From JBMNGG01 sp050949705 (GTDB taxonomy: Bacteria > Bacillota > Thermosediminibacteria > Thermosediminibacterales > Tepidanaerobacteraceae), in NCBI GenBank assembly GCA_050949705.1, contig JBMNGG010000017.1, positions 1-64,000 of the forward strand: 64,000 nt of DNA, read 5' to 3'. Below the pieces are notes generated by a model. The model saw nothing but the letters and a program-made list of their open reading frames with translations. It did not search any database and had not been told where the DNA came from. Each line of letters starts with the position of its first letter. The first letter of the stretch is position 1. Positions 43,762 to 52,049 of the stretch are shown here, piece by piece. The position numbers and the translations under genes were made by a program.

Positions 43762-44157
43762 TTAAATCGGTTCTAAAAGCCTTACACCGTTCACGCCGGC
43801 TTCTTTAGCCACATATACCAATTCAGACAGGGTTTTCGTTTCATCTCTTTGAAATAAAACCTCTAAAACCATAGCTAGGTTAACACCTGTGATACACTGA
43901 CAGTTTGGAGTTGAAGAAATAATTTTCCATGCACTGTTGGCAGGGGTCCCACCGAACAGGTCCGCCATAATTAAGACACCTTTACCACTGTCTACTTCGT
44001 GTACGGCTTTCTCCAAGTCCCTGACAAACTTATCAGGTCCCGAACTTTCTGTTAAATCTACTGATGTGATACTTTTTGCATCTTTTAAAAATAGGTTTAT
44101 TGTCTTTCTAATACATGTACCCAATTCTCCATGGGCTGCAATGACTATGCCTACCAT
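43762..44157 (-). CDS. PTS mannose family IIA component
   Basis: 131 residues. IVIAAHGELGTCI contains the active His9, and MADLFGGTPANSAWKI is the second conserved block. It accepts phosphate from HPr. This is the first gene of the operon; GGGAGTG precedes the ATG and a sigma-54 promoter lies about 120 bases upstream. Confidence 0.92.
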   Translation of the reverse strand: MVGIVIAAHGELGTCIRKTINLFLKDAKSITSVDLTESSGPDKFVRDLEKAVHEVDSGKGVLIMADLFGGTPANSAWKIISSTPNCQCITGVNLAMVLEVLFQRDETKTLSELVYVAKEAGVNGVRLLEPI

Positions 44158-44283
44158 TCCATCACTCCCTTTTACCTATAAAAAATTTGTAACTATTTTA
44201 ACTGAAATCATCACCCCCTAATAAAAATAATAGAAATTTTTTTTCTCCTTGCAAAACCTTTAATAAATCTGCTATAGTAATAC

Positions 44284-44302
44284 TTGCAGGTTTTATGCCA
44301 AT
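44284..44302 (-). promoter_or_regulatory. Sigma-54 (-24/-12) promoter of the PTS operon
   Basis: On the minus strand TTGGCATAAAACCTGCAAG carries the GG (-24) and GC (-12) doublets at the required 10-base spacing. It points at the PTS IIA gene; the leader would be about 115 bases. The neighbouring LevR-type activator has the sigma-54 contact loop, which supports the call. Confidence 0.85.
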
Positions 44303-44370
44303 TTGTGTTTAAAAGGTTAAAGCTGTAAATCTAATCATGCCTTTGACATTATATTTAAATGAGAAAAAAT

Positions 44371-44400
44371 AAACAGAAGTCCAAATAACGACTTCTGTTT
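44371..44400 (-). terminator. Rho-independent terminator of the levR-like gene
   Basis: AAACAGAAGTC and its complement form an 11-bp stem with an eight-base loop; the minus strand then reads ATTTTTT. It separates the regulator from the PTS promoter. Confidence 0.8.
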
Positions 44401-44437
44401 AAACAGATTTTAAACACTTCACTTAAAAAATTATTCA

Positions 44438-46960
44438 CTATTTAACAGACCAAAAGGAGTCCAACCGATCTAAATTAAATTTAATGGTTTTAAGCAGGCC
44501 CTTTTCACTGACATTATTTGTATCATCGCTTGCAAGTTTGCTCTGTTTTAATAGAGAATATACTTTTTCAAGCTCTTCGTCTCCAGATAAAGATTCGAGA
44601 GAAATAAAGGGTTTACCAACTTTAGGATCAACAGAACTAATAATTGCAATAATATTATTGAAATCAGGTAAATTATAAATATTTTGCTTTAACTCATTTT
44701 CGTCTTTACCAAAAACATTGACTGCTCTTAGACGCTGTGCATTAATTTTATTTAGCAGTTTCCGCCGTAAATCCCTTGAGATTCTTTTAGACCCCAAAGT
44801 AGCAAAAACAACCACATCAATATCTTTAGATGTATTAAAATCTAAGCTGCTCCCTTGTGGTGTCATTTTCATCAGATTATTTACCACATCATTTAAAGTA
44901 AGATCGGGTTCAAGTGCCAATCGTATGGCCTCAACTACAATTTCCGTAGAAACCCTGCTTATTATTTCAACTTTTATTCCGGTTTTTATGCTTATCTCCC
45001 TTACATAATCTTTAACTGAAGAATGGTTACACAAAAAAATTATACCTTTACCTTCATCGACTGACTGGATGGTCTGACTAATAGCTGCCTGGTACTGGGT
45101 CGGTTTCCATTGGGAATTAAGTATGAGGCTTGTCCCGTGGTCCGTTCCTAAAAGATTCTGGGCCACCTTTACCATTTGCTCGGCTTTTTCACCTTTACTG
45201 GCTACCACCACTGAAACTCTCGGTGACTCTTCCTTTTTTAATGTTTGAACTTTATTGACGATCAGAGCAATATAATCTATTTCGCTTTCAGGTATATCCT
45301 TGTTTATTAACACAGATACGGCTTTTGCTATCTGTTGAGCAATAAAATAATATTGAGATTTTTTCTCTATATCTTCTAAATCTGAATTATCAAGTAGCAC
45401 TCCCGACTCTATCCGCTTTATAGCAGAATTTAAATGAATGGACAAAAGAAAGAAAAGTAGTCGTCTGCTTATGCGAACGCCTTTGGGAAAATTGACTTTA
45501 CTTAGAACCTCATGGGTAATTTTCATTATGCGGGTACTCACAATTTTCCCGAAAACTTTTTCTATCCCTTGCTCATCTTCACCTACACTCTGCAAAAAAT
45601 CACAATAACTTTTAACTTCTTCTTTCATAATGCTACTAACTCTCTTTTCAGGCACATCCGAATTCATAAATTCGGCTACCCAATCGGTGATATCTGAGTA
45701 TATGTATTCATTATCATTTGAATGGAGACTTATATTATCTGAGCTGAATCTACACCATTTATTCTGTTTGCCGGTAAACTGTTCCAGTAAGTCGTTATAT
45801 TCAAAAGCCTCTTTTGTATATTTTCTTAACTGTTCTTTAATATGATTGCGATTAATCATGATTTCTTTGGTTCCAGAAGCTGAAAACTCTACAAATGCCA
45901 ATGCACACATAAGTTGAATATCACTTTTTAATTGACCTATATTTCCGGGACATTCATATAAAAGCAAAGCCCTAACTATATCACTGTCAACATTAATTGG
46001 AACACCGATTTTTTCTGATTCCTGAGAAAAGAATTTGGCTATAAATGCCATACGCTCAACTAAAGGCCTTTCATCCAAACCCGGAATGTGTAAAACAAGG
46101 GGGATACGTCTAAGAAAAGTTTGGAGCAATACTGAGTCGGGGCTAATGGTAGTTGCGCCCACAATTCGCACTTGTGCTTCACGGGTTTTTTTCGTTTCAC
46201 CAAGGCGTCGAAAAGTTCCATAGTCCATTAGATTAAATAGAGTTTCTTGTCCTTCCGGTGATAATCGATGTATCTCATCTAAAAAGAGCATACTGCCGTC
46301 TGCCATTTCCACAAGACCCGGTTTATCGCAATCAGCACCGCTGAAAGCACCTTTCGTGTATCCAAACAATTGCGAGAACAGAAGCTGGGGATTGTTGCTG
46401 TAATCTGCGCAATTAAATGTAATAAAATCAGAACCACCTTCTATTACTCCCATTTGCTTGGCAAACTCATACATCTTATGTGCAAATAAACTTTTCCCGG
46501 CCCCTGTAGGACCAACTATCAGAGTATGAAGACCATTTGGGGGATACATTACAGCTGCCTTGGCCTGTTCTATTTGTTTTGACAAGCTATTGTTATAGCC
46601 AATAAGATTTTCAAAAGGATATTCATTACAATTAACCGTCTTTCTTTTTTCTTGAATCTGCGCAGAAACAGTTAATTCTCTTACATCATTTATGATCAAC
46701 TCTTTTATACTTAACTTTCTACGTAATTCTTTCTCCACTTCTCCTCTATCAAGAAAATTTACGGGACGTCCGTTAATCTTTATAGCTTGACCCTTTTTAA
46801 CCAGACGATTTAAATAATGTGAAGCATTGCTGCGGTGTATGCCAAGGTGTTGAGAAATATCCTCTGCTTTAACACCAATCATCTCCGACAGGCCATGTTC
46901 TTGTAAAAACTGTCGGGAAAGTTTATGCAGCAGTTCTTTAACCGATGTTTCCCGATCCAT
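44438..46960 (-). CDS. levR: LevR-type sigma-54 activator with PRD and EIIA domains
   Basis: 840 residues. An N-terminal HTH (ISQHLGIHRSNASHYLNRL) is followed by an AAA+ domain from about 110 with GPTGAGKSLFAHKMYEFA (Walker A), GYTKGAFSGAD (the GAFTGA sigma-54 contact loop) and DGSMLFLDEIHRL (Walker B). A first PTS regulation domain lies near 440-560, an EIIA-mannose-like domain near 570-700 (RVSVVVASKGEKAEQM) and a second PRD at the end. PTS phosphorylation should tune its activity. The ATG at 46960 follows GAGGGGG. It is encoded just upstream of the PTS operon it most likely activates. Confidence 0.93.
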   Translation of the reverse strand: MDRETSVKELLHKLSRQFLQEHGLSEMIGVKAEDISQHLGIHRSNASHYLNRLVKKGQAIKINGRPVNFLDRGEVEKELRRKLSIKELIINDVRELTVSAQIQEKRKTVNCNEYPFENLIGYNNSLSKQIEQAKAAVMYPPNGLHTLIVGPTGAGKSLFAHKMYEFAKQMGVIEGGSDFITFNCADYSNNPQLLFSQLFGYTKGAFSGADCDKPGLVEMADGSMLFLDEIHRLSPEGQETLFNLMDYGTFRRLGETKKTREAQVRIVGATTISPDSVLLQTFLRRIPLVLHIPGLDERPLVERMAFIAKFFSQESEKIGVPINVDSDIVRALLLYECPGNIGQLKSDIQLMCALAFVEFSASGTKEIMINRNHIKEQLRKYTKEAFEYNDLLEQFTGKQNKWCRFSSDNISLHSNDNEYIYSDITDWVAEFMNSDVPEKRVSSIMKEEVKSYCDFLQSVGEDEQGIEKVFGKIVSTRIMKITHEVLSKVNFPKGVRISRRLLFFLLSIHLNSAIKRIESGVLLDNSDLEDIEKKSQYYFIAQQIAKAVSVLINKDIPESEIDYIALIVNKVQTLKKEESPRVSVVVASKGEKAEQMVKVAQNLLGTDHGTSLILNSQWKPTQYQAAISQTIQSVDEGKGIIFLCNHSSVKDYVREISIKTGIKVEIISRVSTEIVVEAIRLALEPDLTLNDVVNNLMKMTPQGSSLDFNTSKDIDVVVFATLGSKRISRDLRRKLLNKINAQRLRAVNVFGKDENELKQNIYNLPDFNNIIAIISSVDPKVGKPFISLESLSGDEELEKVYSLLKQSKLASDDTNNVSEKGLLKTIKFNLDRLDSFWSVK

Positions 46961-47135
46961 ATTAATCCCCCTCAATATTATTTAAGTTATACTATTATGA
47001 AATGGGATTTATTTTTATCTCTAAAATATTTAACCGTTTCCAGAATTCTTTAGCTTCACATATAATTTTACATGACAAAACATTTCTGAACTTTATTATA
47101 ACATAAATTGTCCAGCCTTGTACATTATAAAAAAA

Positions 47136-47177
47136 GGGGTTCCGCAAAACTACTTAGAAAATAGTCTCGCGAAACCC
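47136..47177 (-). terminator. Rho-independent terminator of trpB-trpP
   Basis: GGGTTTCGC and GCGGAACCC arms, with an inner pairing, end in seven T on the minus strand. Confidence 0.75.
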
Positions 47178-47187
47178 GCTAAAAGTT

Positions 47188-47700
47188 TCATGCTTTATGT
47201 GTAATAATATTTTTAGCAGAAAACACTAATTTATAGCATATGAATGTGCCAACTGTGTTTATCAGTGCTGCTGGAATGACTATGCTGGTAAAAAGAACCG
47301 GAAAGGCCATTGGCAAACTTCCTACCACCAACAGTGCTGTTTGCAAAAATATAACACCACTTAATACAGTGCCTACAAATGCCGTAAAAAGCACGGTCAG
47401 ATTTGAATTAAAGTTGGAAAACGCCTTTATCATAGCCATGACCACAAAGGCTGTGACAAATTTATCTACCATGTTTGCAATCTGACCGCCAGGAAATCCT
47501 GTTGTAAGTGCGGAAAATATCCCAGCCAATAAACCTGCAACTAAAGCATTTTTAGGGCTATTGTCTATATAAAGGGCTACAAAAAGCATTGCCAGTAAAA
47601 AATCGGGCTTCATGCCACCGACAATTGGTGGAACTATATAGTGGAGCACCAAACCTATAGCTATCAGAAGTGATGTCAATATCATATCTTTTAATTTCAT
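47188..47700 (-). CDS. trpP: Tryptophan transporter TrpP-like membrane protein
   Basis: 170 residues with five or six membrane helices, the size of B. subtilis TrpP. The start KLKDMILTSLLIAIGLVLHYIVPPIVGGMKPDF, then LVAGLLAGIFSALTTGFPGGQI and the end helices match the TrpP family. Its position 31 bases after trpB and under the same Trp T-box supports tryptophan or indole uptake. Confidence 0.85.
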   Translation of the reverse strand: MKLKDMILTSLLIAIGLVLHYIVPPIVGGMKPDFLLAMLFVALYIDNSPKNALVAGLLAGIFSALTTGFPGGQIANMVDKFVTAFVVMAMIKAFSNFNSNLTVLFTAFVGTVLSGVIFLQTALLVVGSLPMAFPVLFTSIVIPAALINTVGTFICYKLVFSAKNIITHKA

Positions 47701-47731
47701 TTTATTTACCTCCTCAATTTTTCCTTATATC

Positions 47732-49081
47732 TTAAACCAGTTTACTTAAGGTTTTCTCTAAAACGCCTTCCGGCAAAGCGGAATTTTGTAGTTTCCCCGA
47801 TAGATAGCTGTCATATGAAGCCATATCGAAGTATCCATGACCACTTAAGACAAAAAGTATTGTCTTATACTCGCCGGATTCCTTTGCCTTAATGGCCTCA
47901 TCTATAGCTGCTTTTATAGCATGGGAAGACTCAGGTGCCGGAATAATGCCTTCATTTTGGCTAAAAAGCATGGCGGCCTCGAAGATGTCCTGCTGTTCAA
48001 AAGCTACAGCTTCAATTAGGCCATCGTGTAATAGCTGACTTTGTATAGGGGAAGAACCGTGGTATCTAAGACCTCCCGCATGAATGCCAGGGGGCATAAA
48101 GTCACTTCCCAAAGTATACATCATCATCTTAGGGGTCAGATGAGCTACATCGCCATAGTCGTAGGTGAACTTACCTTTAGTTAAGCTGGGACAAGCGGCA
48201 GGCTCAGCTGCAACTATACGCGTCTTTTTGCCTTCCTTTATTTTGTCTTGGACAAAAGGCATGGCAAGCCCTCCAAAATTACTCCCACCACCAGAACATG
48301 CTATAACTACATCCGGATAGTATCCTGCCTTTTCCATCTGCTTCTTAGCTTCAAGACCTATAACCGTCTGATGTAAAACTACGTGATTTAGCACACTGCC
48401 TAAAGCATAGTTTGTATCGGAATTCTTGACGGCATCTTCTACAGCTTCACTTATGGCGATTCCTAGACTTCCATTAGAGTCCGGGTCATCTTTCATTACT
48501 GCTCTACCCGCTTCGGTTTTATCGCTGGGGCTGGCAAAAACCTGAGCACCGAAAAGCTGCATCATCGAGCGACGATAGGGCTTTTGATTGTAACTTACAT
48601 TTACCATATAGACAGTGCACTCCATACCGAAAAAGCTACAAGCCATGGCCAAAGCCGTTCCCCACTGACCTGCCCCGGTTTCGGTAGACAGCCGCTTTAT
48701 CCCCTGCTGCTTATTGTAGTACGCCTGGGGTATAGCGGTATTTAATTTATGACTTCCAGCAGGGCTGACTCCTTCATATTTAAAATAAATCTTTGCCGGT
48801 GTATCTAAAGCTTTTTCCAGGCGATGTGCCCTAAATACAGGTGAAGGCCTCCACAACTTATATATTTCCCTAACTTCTTCCGGTATCTCAATATATCTCT
48901 CAACACTCACTTCTTGTTTAGTAACTTCATCTGGGAAAATAGCTCCCAGTTCATCTGGGGTAGCAGGATTTCCTGTTGTAGGACTTAGTGGAGGTTTTAA
49001 AGGATTAGGCATATCGGCCTGTATATTATACCAATATCTTGGAATCTCTTTTTCATTTAGCAGTATCTTGGTTTCCTTCAT
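47732..49081 (-). CDS. trpB: Tryptophan synthase beta chain, TrpB2 type
   Basis: 449 residues, longer than TrpB1 (about 400). WRPSPVFRAHRLEKAL, the PLP lysine in YEGVSPAGSHKLNTA, TETGAGQWGTALA and CSGGGSNFGG are present; the extra N-terminal segment RYWYNIQADMP is typical of TrpB2. No trpA is present. TrpB2 makes tryptophan from free indole and serine, so a salvage role is likely. The ATG at 49081 has GAGGAG 9 bases upstream. Confidence 0.92.
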   Translation of the reverse strand: MKETKILLNEKEIPRYWYNIQADMPNPLKPPLSPTTGNPATPDELGAIFPDEVTKQEVSVERYIEIPEEVREIYKLWRPSPVFRAHRLEKALDTPAKIYFKYEGVSPAGSHKLNTAIPQAYYNKQQGIKRLSTETGAGQWGTALAMACSFFGMECTVYMVNVSYNQKPYRRSMMQLFGAQVFASPSDKTEAGRAVMKDDPDSNGSLGIAISEAVEDAVKNSDTNYALGSVLNHVVLHQTVIGLEAKKQMEKAGYYPDVVIACSGGGSNFGGLAMPFVQDKIKEGKKTRIVAAEPAACPSLTKGKFTYDYGDVAHLTPKMMMYTLGSDFMPPGIHAGGLRYHGSSPIQSQLLHDGLIEAVAFEQQDIFEAAMLFSQNEGIIPAPESSHAIKAAIDEAIKAKESGEYKTILFVLSGHGYFDMASYDSYLSGKLQNSALPEGVLEKTLSKLV

Positions 49082-49212
49082 TCTTATCATCTCCTCTTGA
49101 ATGAATTGTTAAATCCCTTATCAGCTGTCAGGGAGACTGTTCTCTGACAATTCTATAGTATATATAAAATTTTCATCCTTTCATGTCATATATATCACCC
49201 CACAAACAAAAA

Positions 49213-49236
49213 ATCCGTCCCTATCAAGGGACGGAT
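49213..49236 (-). terminator. T-box terminator, distal module
   Basis: ATCCGTCCC and GGGACGGAT arms with a six-base loop; a T run follows on the minus strand. Confidence 0.85.
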
Positions 49237-49276
49237 ACTTCCGCGGTGCCACCCAAATTAGTCTCATATTGTGTAT

Positions 49277-49311
49277 AAAAAAAGCATTTCATCTTCAGGA
49301 CGAAATGCTTT
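49277..49311 (-). terminator. T-box terminator, proximal module
   Basis: AAAGCATTTC and GAAATGCTTT arms; seven T follow on the minus strand. It sits inside the leader, between stem I and the canonical T-box sequence. Confidence 0.75.
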
Positions 49312-49547
49312 GCCACCTCAATATAAAACTCGCTTTGTCAGATACGGCGAACAAGACGTATATTCGCGATATCCTGTCTTTCGTTAACGGGAGACGTACC
49401 GTGTATAGCTACTTAAATTTTGCCATACCTTCTCCAGGGCCCATTCACCACAACTTTCAGTGCCACACTCTCACCACCAGTGGCTCTCTTTGACCTTCCG
49501 TCGAGGTTACTCTTCCCTTTCACCGAATTTACAAATTAATTTATAAT

Positions 49548-49576
49548 ATAGTATCACAGTAATTGAAAAAGTGCAA
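49548..49576 (-). promoter_or_regulatory. Sigma-A promoter of the T-box leader
   Basis: On the minus strand TTGCAC (49576-49571) and TACTAT (49553-49548) are separated by exactly 17 bases and lie just upstream of stem I. Confidence 0.7.
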
Positions 49577-49601
49577 CAGGTGATTTATGAAAAAATTTTA
49601 A

Positions 49602-50165
49602 TTAAATGGTTTCTTTGGCAGTTCCAGTCTTTTCTCTTAAGAATTTTGATACCGGCTTATATACAAAGACAGTTAAAACTGAATTTAATGAAGCCTTAAG
49701 CAAATTAAAGGGTATTATTACAGGGACAATCATTGATTTAACCGTTTCCATCGGGACATTCATAAATTTAGTAGTGAAAATCAAGTTAAGTGGAATCATT
49801 ATTAGAGTCATAGCTATCGAGCTTACAATCAGTGCTAAAATTGCACCTTTAAAGTTATGGATCTTTTTGTAAATAAGACCTGCTACAATTACCATAGTTC
49901 CGGTTGCTATTAAGTGCATTATGGCTCCAATCCATCCACTGCCTGCACTTACTGTGGTAGCTTGTATTAACGACACTACTAAAGTAATCATAAACCCAGC
50001 TAGAGGCCCGTATAGAAAAGCTCCAATTAGCGCAGGTACATCTCCTGGCTCATACTCCATGAAAGGTGCTGCTGGAATTAAGGGAAACCTAATCATTAGC
50101 ATTAATAGAACTGATAAAGCTGAAAGCATAGTAATTCTTACAATTCTGTTTACATCGTTTTTCAT
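49602..50165 (-). CDS. ribU: Riboflavin ECF transporter substrate-binding protein RibU
   Basis: 187 residues with six membrane helices. PFMEYEPGDVPALIGAFLYGPLAGF is the conserved RibU block, with the later FNLLKASLNSVLTVFVYKPVS helix. It binds riboflavin and works with the shared EcfAA'T module, which is not encoded here. An FMN riboswitch with a terminator lies upstream, in agreement with the call. The ribosome binding site is GGAGGTTGTAAGATATG-like at normal spacing. Confidence 0.92.
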   Translation of the reverse strand: MKNDVNRIVRITMLSALSVLLMLMIRFPLIPAAPFMEYEPGDVPALIGAFLYGPLAGFMITLVVSLIQATTVSAGSGWIGAIMHLIATGTMVIVAGLIYKKIHNFKGAILALIVSSIAMTLIMIPLNLIFTTKFMNVPMETVKSMIVPVIIPFNLLKASLNSVLTVFVYKPVSKFLREKTGTAKETI

Positions 50166-50192
50166 ATCTTACAACCTCCATAAAATCAAAAA

Positions 50193-50217
50193 TTCCCTGA
50201 GATATAATCTCAGGGAA
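50193..50217 (-). terminator. Riboswitch terminator hairpin before ribU
   Basis: TTCCCTGAGAT and its complement, followed by TTTTTGA on the minus strand; this is the expression platform of the FMN riboswitch. Confidence 0.75.
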
Positions 50218-50240
50218 AGCATCCAAATCAATTAATCCTT

Positions 50241-50363
50241 AATCTTCTCCCATCCAGACTTTACTGTCGGCCTCGGAATCTAACCGAGTCAGCTTACGCT
50301 CGCGGGCTAACGGAATTTATCCGCACTACCGCCGGTCGGGAATTTCACCCTGCCCTGAAGATT
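50241..50363 (-). promoter_or_regulatory. FMN riboswitch (RFN element)
   Basis: The minus strand reads ATCTTCAGGGCAGGGTGAAA, then TTCCCGACCGGCGGTA, AGCCCGCGAGC and GATTCCGAGGCCGACAGT, and ends TCTGGATGGGAGAAGATT, which is essentially the full RFN consensus. FMN binding should favour the downstream terminator and switch off ribU. Confidence 0.96.
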
Positions 50364-50397
50364 ATATCCAGTTTATTCATTTTTTAATGGAGGATAT

Positions 50398-51834
50398 TTG
50401 TTTTTACAAAAAATCTATCATGAACTGGAACTTGATAAAATCTGCAGCAAAATCACAAACAAATATAGATTTGAATACAATTTGGATTCTATTTTTTCAA
50501 GATTACTTTACGGTAGAATACTATTCCCTTCTTCAAAGCTTTCTACTTATGAGCTCTCTTGGAAATTAATTGAACCACCTGATTTTAAGCTGCATCATGT
50601 TTACAGAGCTTTAGAAGTCATAGCAAAGGAGACAGATTTTATTCAAGCATCTCTTTATCAAAATAGCCTCTCAGTTTCGAAGCGAAATACCGGTATTTTA
50701 TACTATGACTGCACCAATTATTTTTTTGAAATTGAACAGGAAGATGGGTTAAAGCAATATGGCTTTTCTAAGGATCACAAACCAAATCCTATAGTTCAAA
50801 TGGGTCTTTTTATGGACGGAGATGGCATTCCTCTTGCTTTTAGTATTACAGAAGGCAATAAAAATGAACAACTGACACTTAAGCCTTTAGAAAAAAAGAT
50901 TTTATCTGACTTTAAGCTATCAAAGTTCATTGTTTGCACAGATGCTGGGCTTGCCTCAAATTGCAATCGAAAATTCAATGATAAAAAAGACAGGGCCTTT
51001 ATCACCACTCAATCCATTAAAAAACTCAAGGGGCACCTAAAAAAGTGGTGTTTAGACCCTACAGGCTGGCATCTGGATAAAGATACTAAAACGTATGATA
51101 TACGAGAACTTGATGAAGAAAAATACAAAGATAAAGTATTTTACAAAGAGCGTTGGATAAAGGAAGACGGGCTAGAGCAGAAACTAATTGTCACATATTC
51201 CATTAAGTACAGGGACTATCACAGAAAAATCCGCAACTTGCAAATTCAAAGAGCTCTTAAGCTGCTTGATACAAATCCCTCCAAGATAAAAAAACCCCGT
51301 CAGAATGATTACAAGCGCTTTATCAAAAAGACAAGCTGTACATTAGAAGGTGAAGTTGCAAAACAAGAAGTATATAGTCTGTATTATGAACTTATTGATG
51401 ATGAATCAGCATATGATGGTTTTTATGCAGTTTGTACAAATCTTGACGAAGATGCCGTAGAAATTGCAAGAATCAATAGATGGCGCTGGCAAATCGAAGA
51501 GTGTTTTAAGATTTTAAAACATGAATTTAAGGCAAGACCCGTATACCTTCAAAGAAATGATAGAATTACTGCTCATTTTACCACTTGTTTTATTGCGCTT
51601 TTAATGTATAGATTGTTGGAAAAGAGATTACAAGGGGAATTTACATGTGACACCATTATTCGAAATTTACGCAATATGAACTTTCAGGAGTTAAAAGGTA
51701 GGGGCTACATACCGACTTACACAAGGAATGATTTTACTGATGCTTTACATGAAGCATTTGGCTTTCGGACTGATTATGAAATTGTAACCTTAAAACGACT
51801 GAAAAAAATTTTAAAAGAAACAAAAACTAGGTAA
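50398..51834 (+). CDS. IS1634-family (IS4-type) transposase, N-terminally truncated
   Basis: 478 codons are open from a TTG at 50398; in the same frame the IS-like residues FNGGY precede it. Family segments include IYHELELDKIC, LLYGRILFPSSKLST, YYDCTNYFFEIEQ (first DDE Asp), IVCTDAGLAS (second Asp), QSIKKLKGHLKKW and the YREK-like RINRWRWQIEECFKILKHEF (the Glu). Full IS1634 transposases have about 550-570 residues starting with a beta-rich domain that is absent here, so the enzyme is probably not active. Confidence 0.85.
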   Translation: MFLQKIYHELELDKICSKITNKYRFEYNLDSIFSRLLYGRILFPSSKLSTYELSWKLIEPPDFKLHHVYRALEVIAKETDFIQASLYQNSLSVSKRNTGILYYDCTNYFFEIEQEDGLKQYGFSKDHKPNPIVQMGLFMDGDGIPLAFSITEGNKNEQLTLKPLEKKILSDFKLSKFIVCTDAGLASNCNRKFNDKKDRAFITTQSIKKLKGHLKKWCLDPTGWHLDKDTKTYDIRELDEEKYKDKVFYKERWIKEDGLEQKLIVTYSIKYRDYHRKIRNLQIQRALKLLDTNPSKIKKPRQNDYKRFIKKTSCTLEGEVAKQEVYSLYYELIDDESAYDGFYAVCTNLDEDAVEIARINRWRWQIEECFKILKHEFKARPVYLQRNDRITAHFTTCFIALLMYRLLEKRLQGEFTCDTIIRNLRNMNFQELKGRGYIPTYTRNDFTDALHEAFGFRTDYEIVTLKRLKKILKETKTR

Positions 51835-51858
51835 ACATTCCGCATTATTTTTAAAAAC

Positions 51859-51904
51859 AAAAAAGCCCGAATCCCATTATTTTCAATGGGTTTCAGGCTT
51901 TTTG
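51859..51904 (+). terminator. Hairpin terminator after the transposase
   Basis: AAAAAGCC plus GAATCCCATT pairs with AATGGGTTTC plus GGCTTTTT; a T run ends the stem on both strands. Confidence 0.75.
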
Positions 51905-51975
51905 TCTTCTGTAAGTGTCAAAGATGGGATTCTAGCACTGCATTTATTATGTGTCAAGATTATTCTTATATTACC

Positions 51976-52004
51976 TTGATGTTTAAATTAAAATAATATA
52001 TATT
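51976..52004 (+). promoter_or_regulatory. Candidate sigma-A promoter of the lipoamide dehydrogenase gene
   Basis: TTGATG and TATATT are separated by 17 bases and end about 46 bases before the start codon. Confidence 0.5.
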
Positions 52005-52049
52005 TTAGTTGAATATTTCTACCAAAACATTTTTTAAGGAGTGGTCAAC

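Larger units (their letters stand above)
49203..49545 (-). promoter_or_regulatory. Tryptophan-type T-box leader with two antiterminator/terminator modules
   Basis: The minus-strand transcript has a stem I region from about 49530 to 49420 with an AGAGAGCC k-turn-like motif and a GAATGGG segment (49441-49447) whose TGG may be the Trp specifier. The final module at 49254-49241 is a canonical GGGTGGCACCGCGG T-box followed by a terminator at 49236-49213 with a T run. A second, upstream GAGGTGGC (49319-49312) is followed by another hairpin with seven T (49311-49277). Both T-box bulges read TGGC, where C would pair with the G discriminator of tRNA-Trp. Confidence 0.85.
50375..51945 (+). mobile_element. 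IS1634-like element, left end truncated
   Basis: The element contains a near-complete transposase frame and ends at the right near AAGTGTCAAAGATGGGATTC (51916-51935), which may be the right inverted repeat. The left end and first 80-100 codons are missing; IS-derived protein homology begins about 50377, within 15 bases of the riboswitch 5' end. Confidence 0.65.

Noticed and set aside
49203..49545. Two complete tandem T-boxes
   Set aside because: Only one stem I region is visible; the duplication concerns the antiterminator/terminator part.
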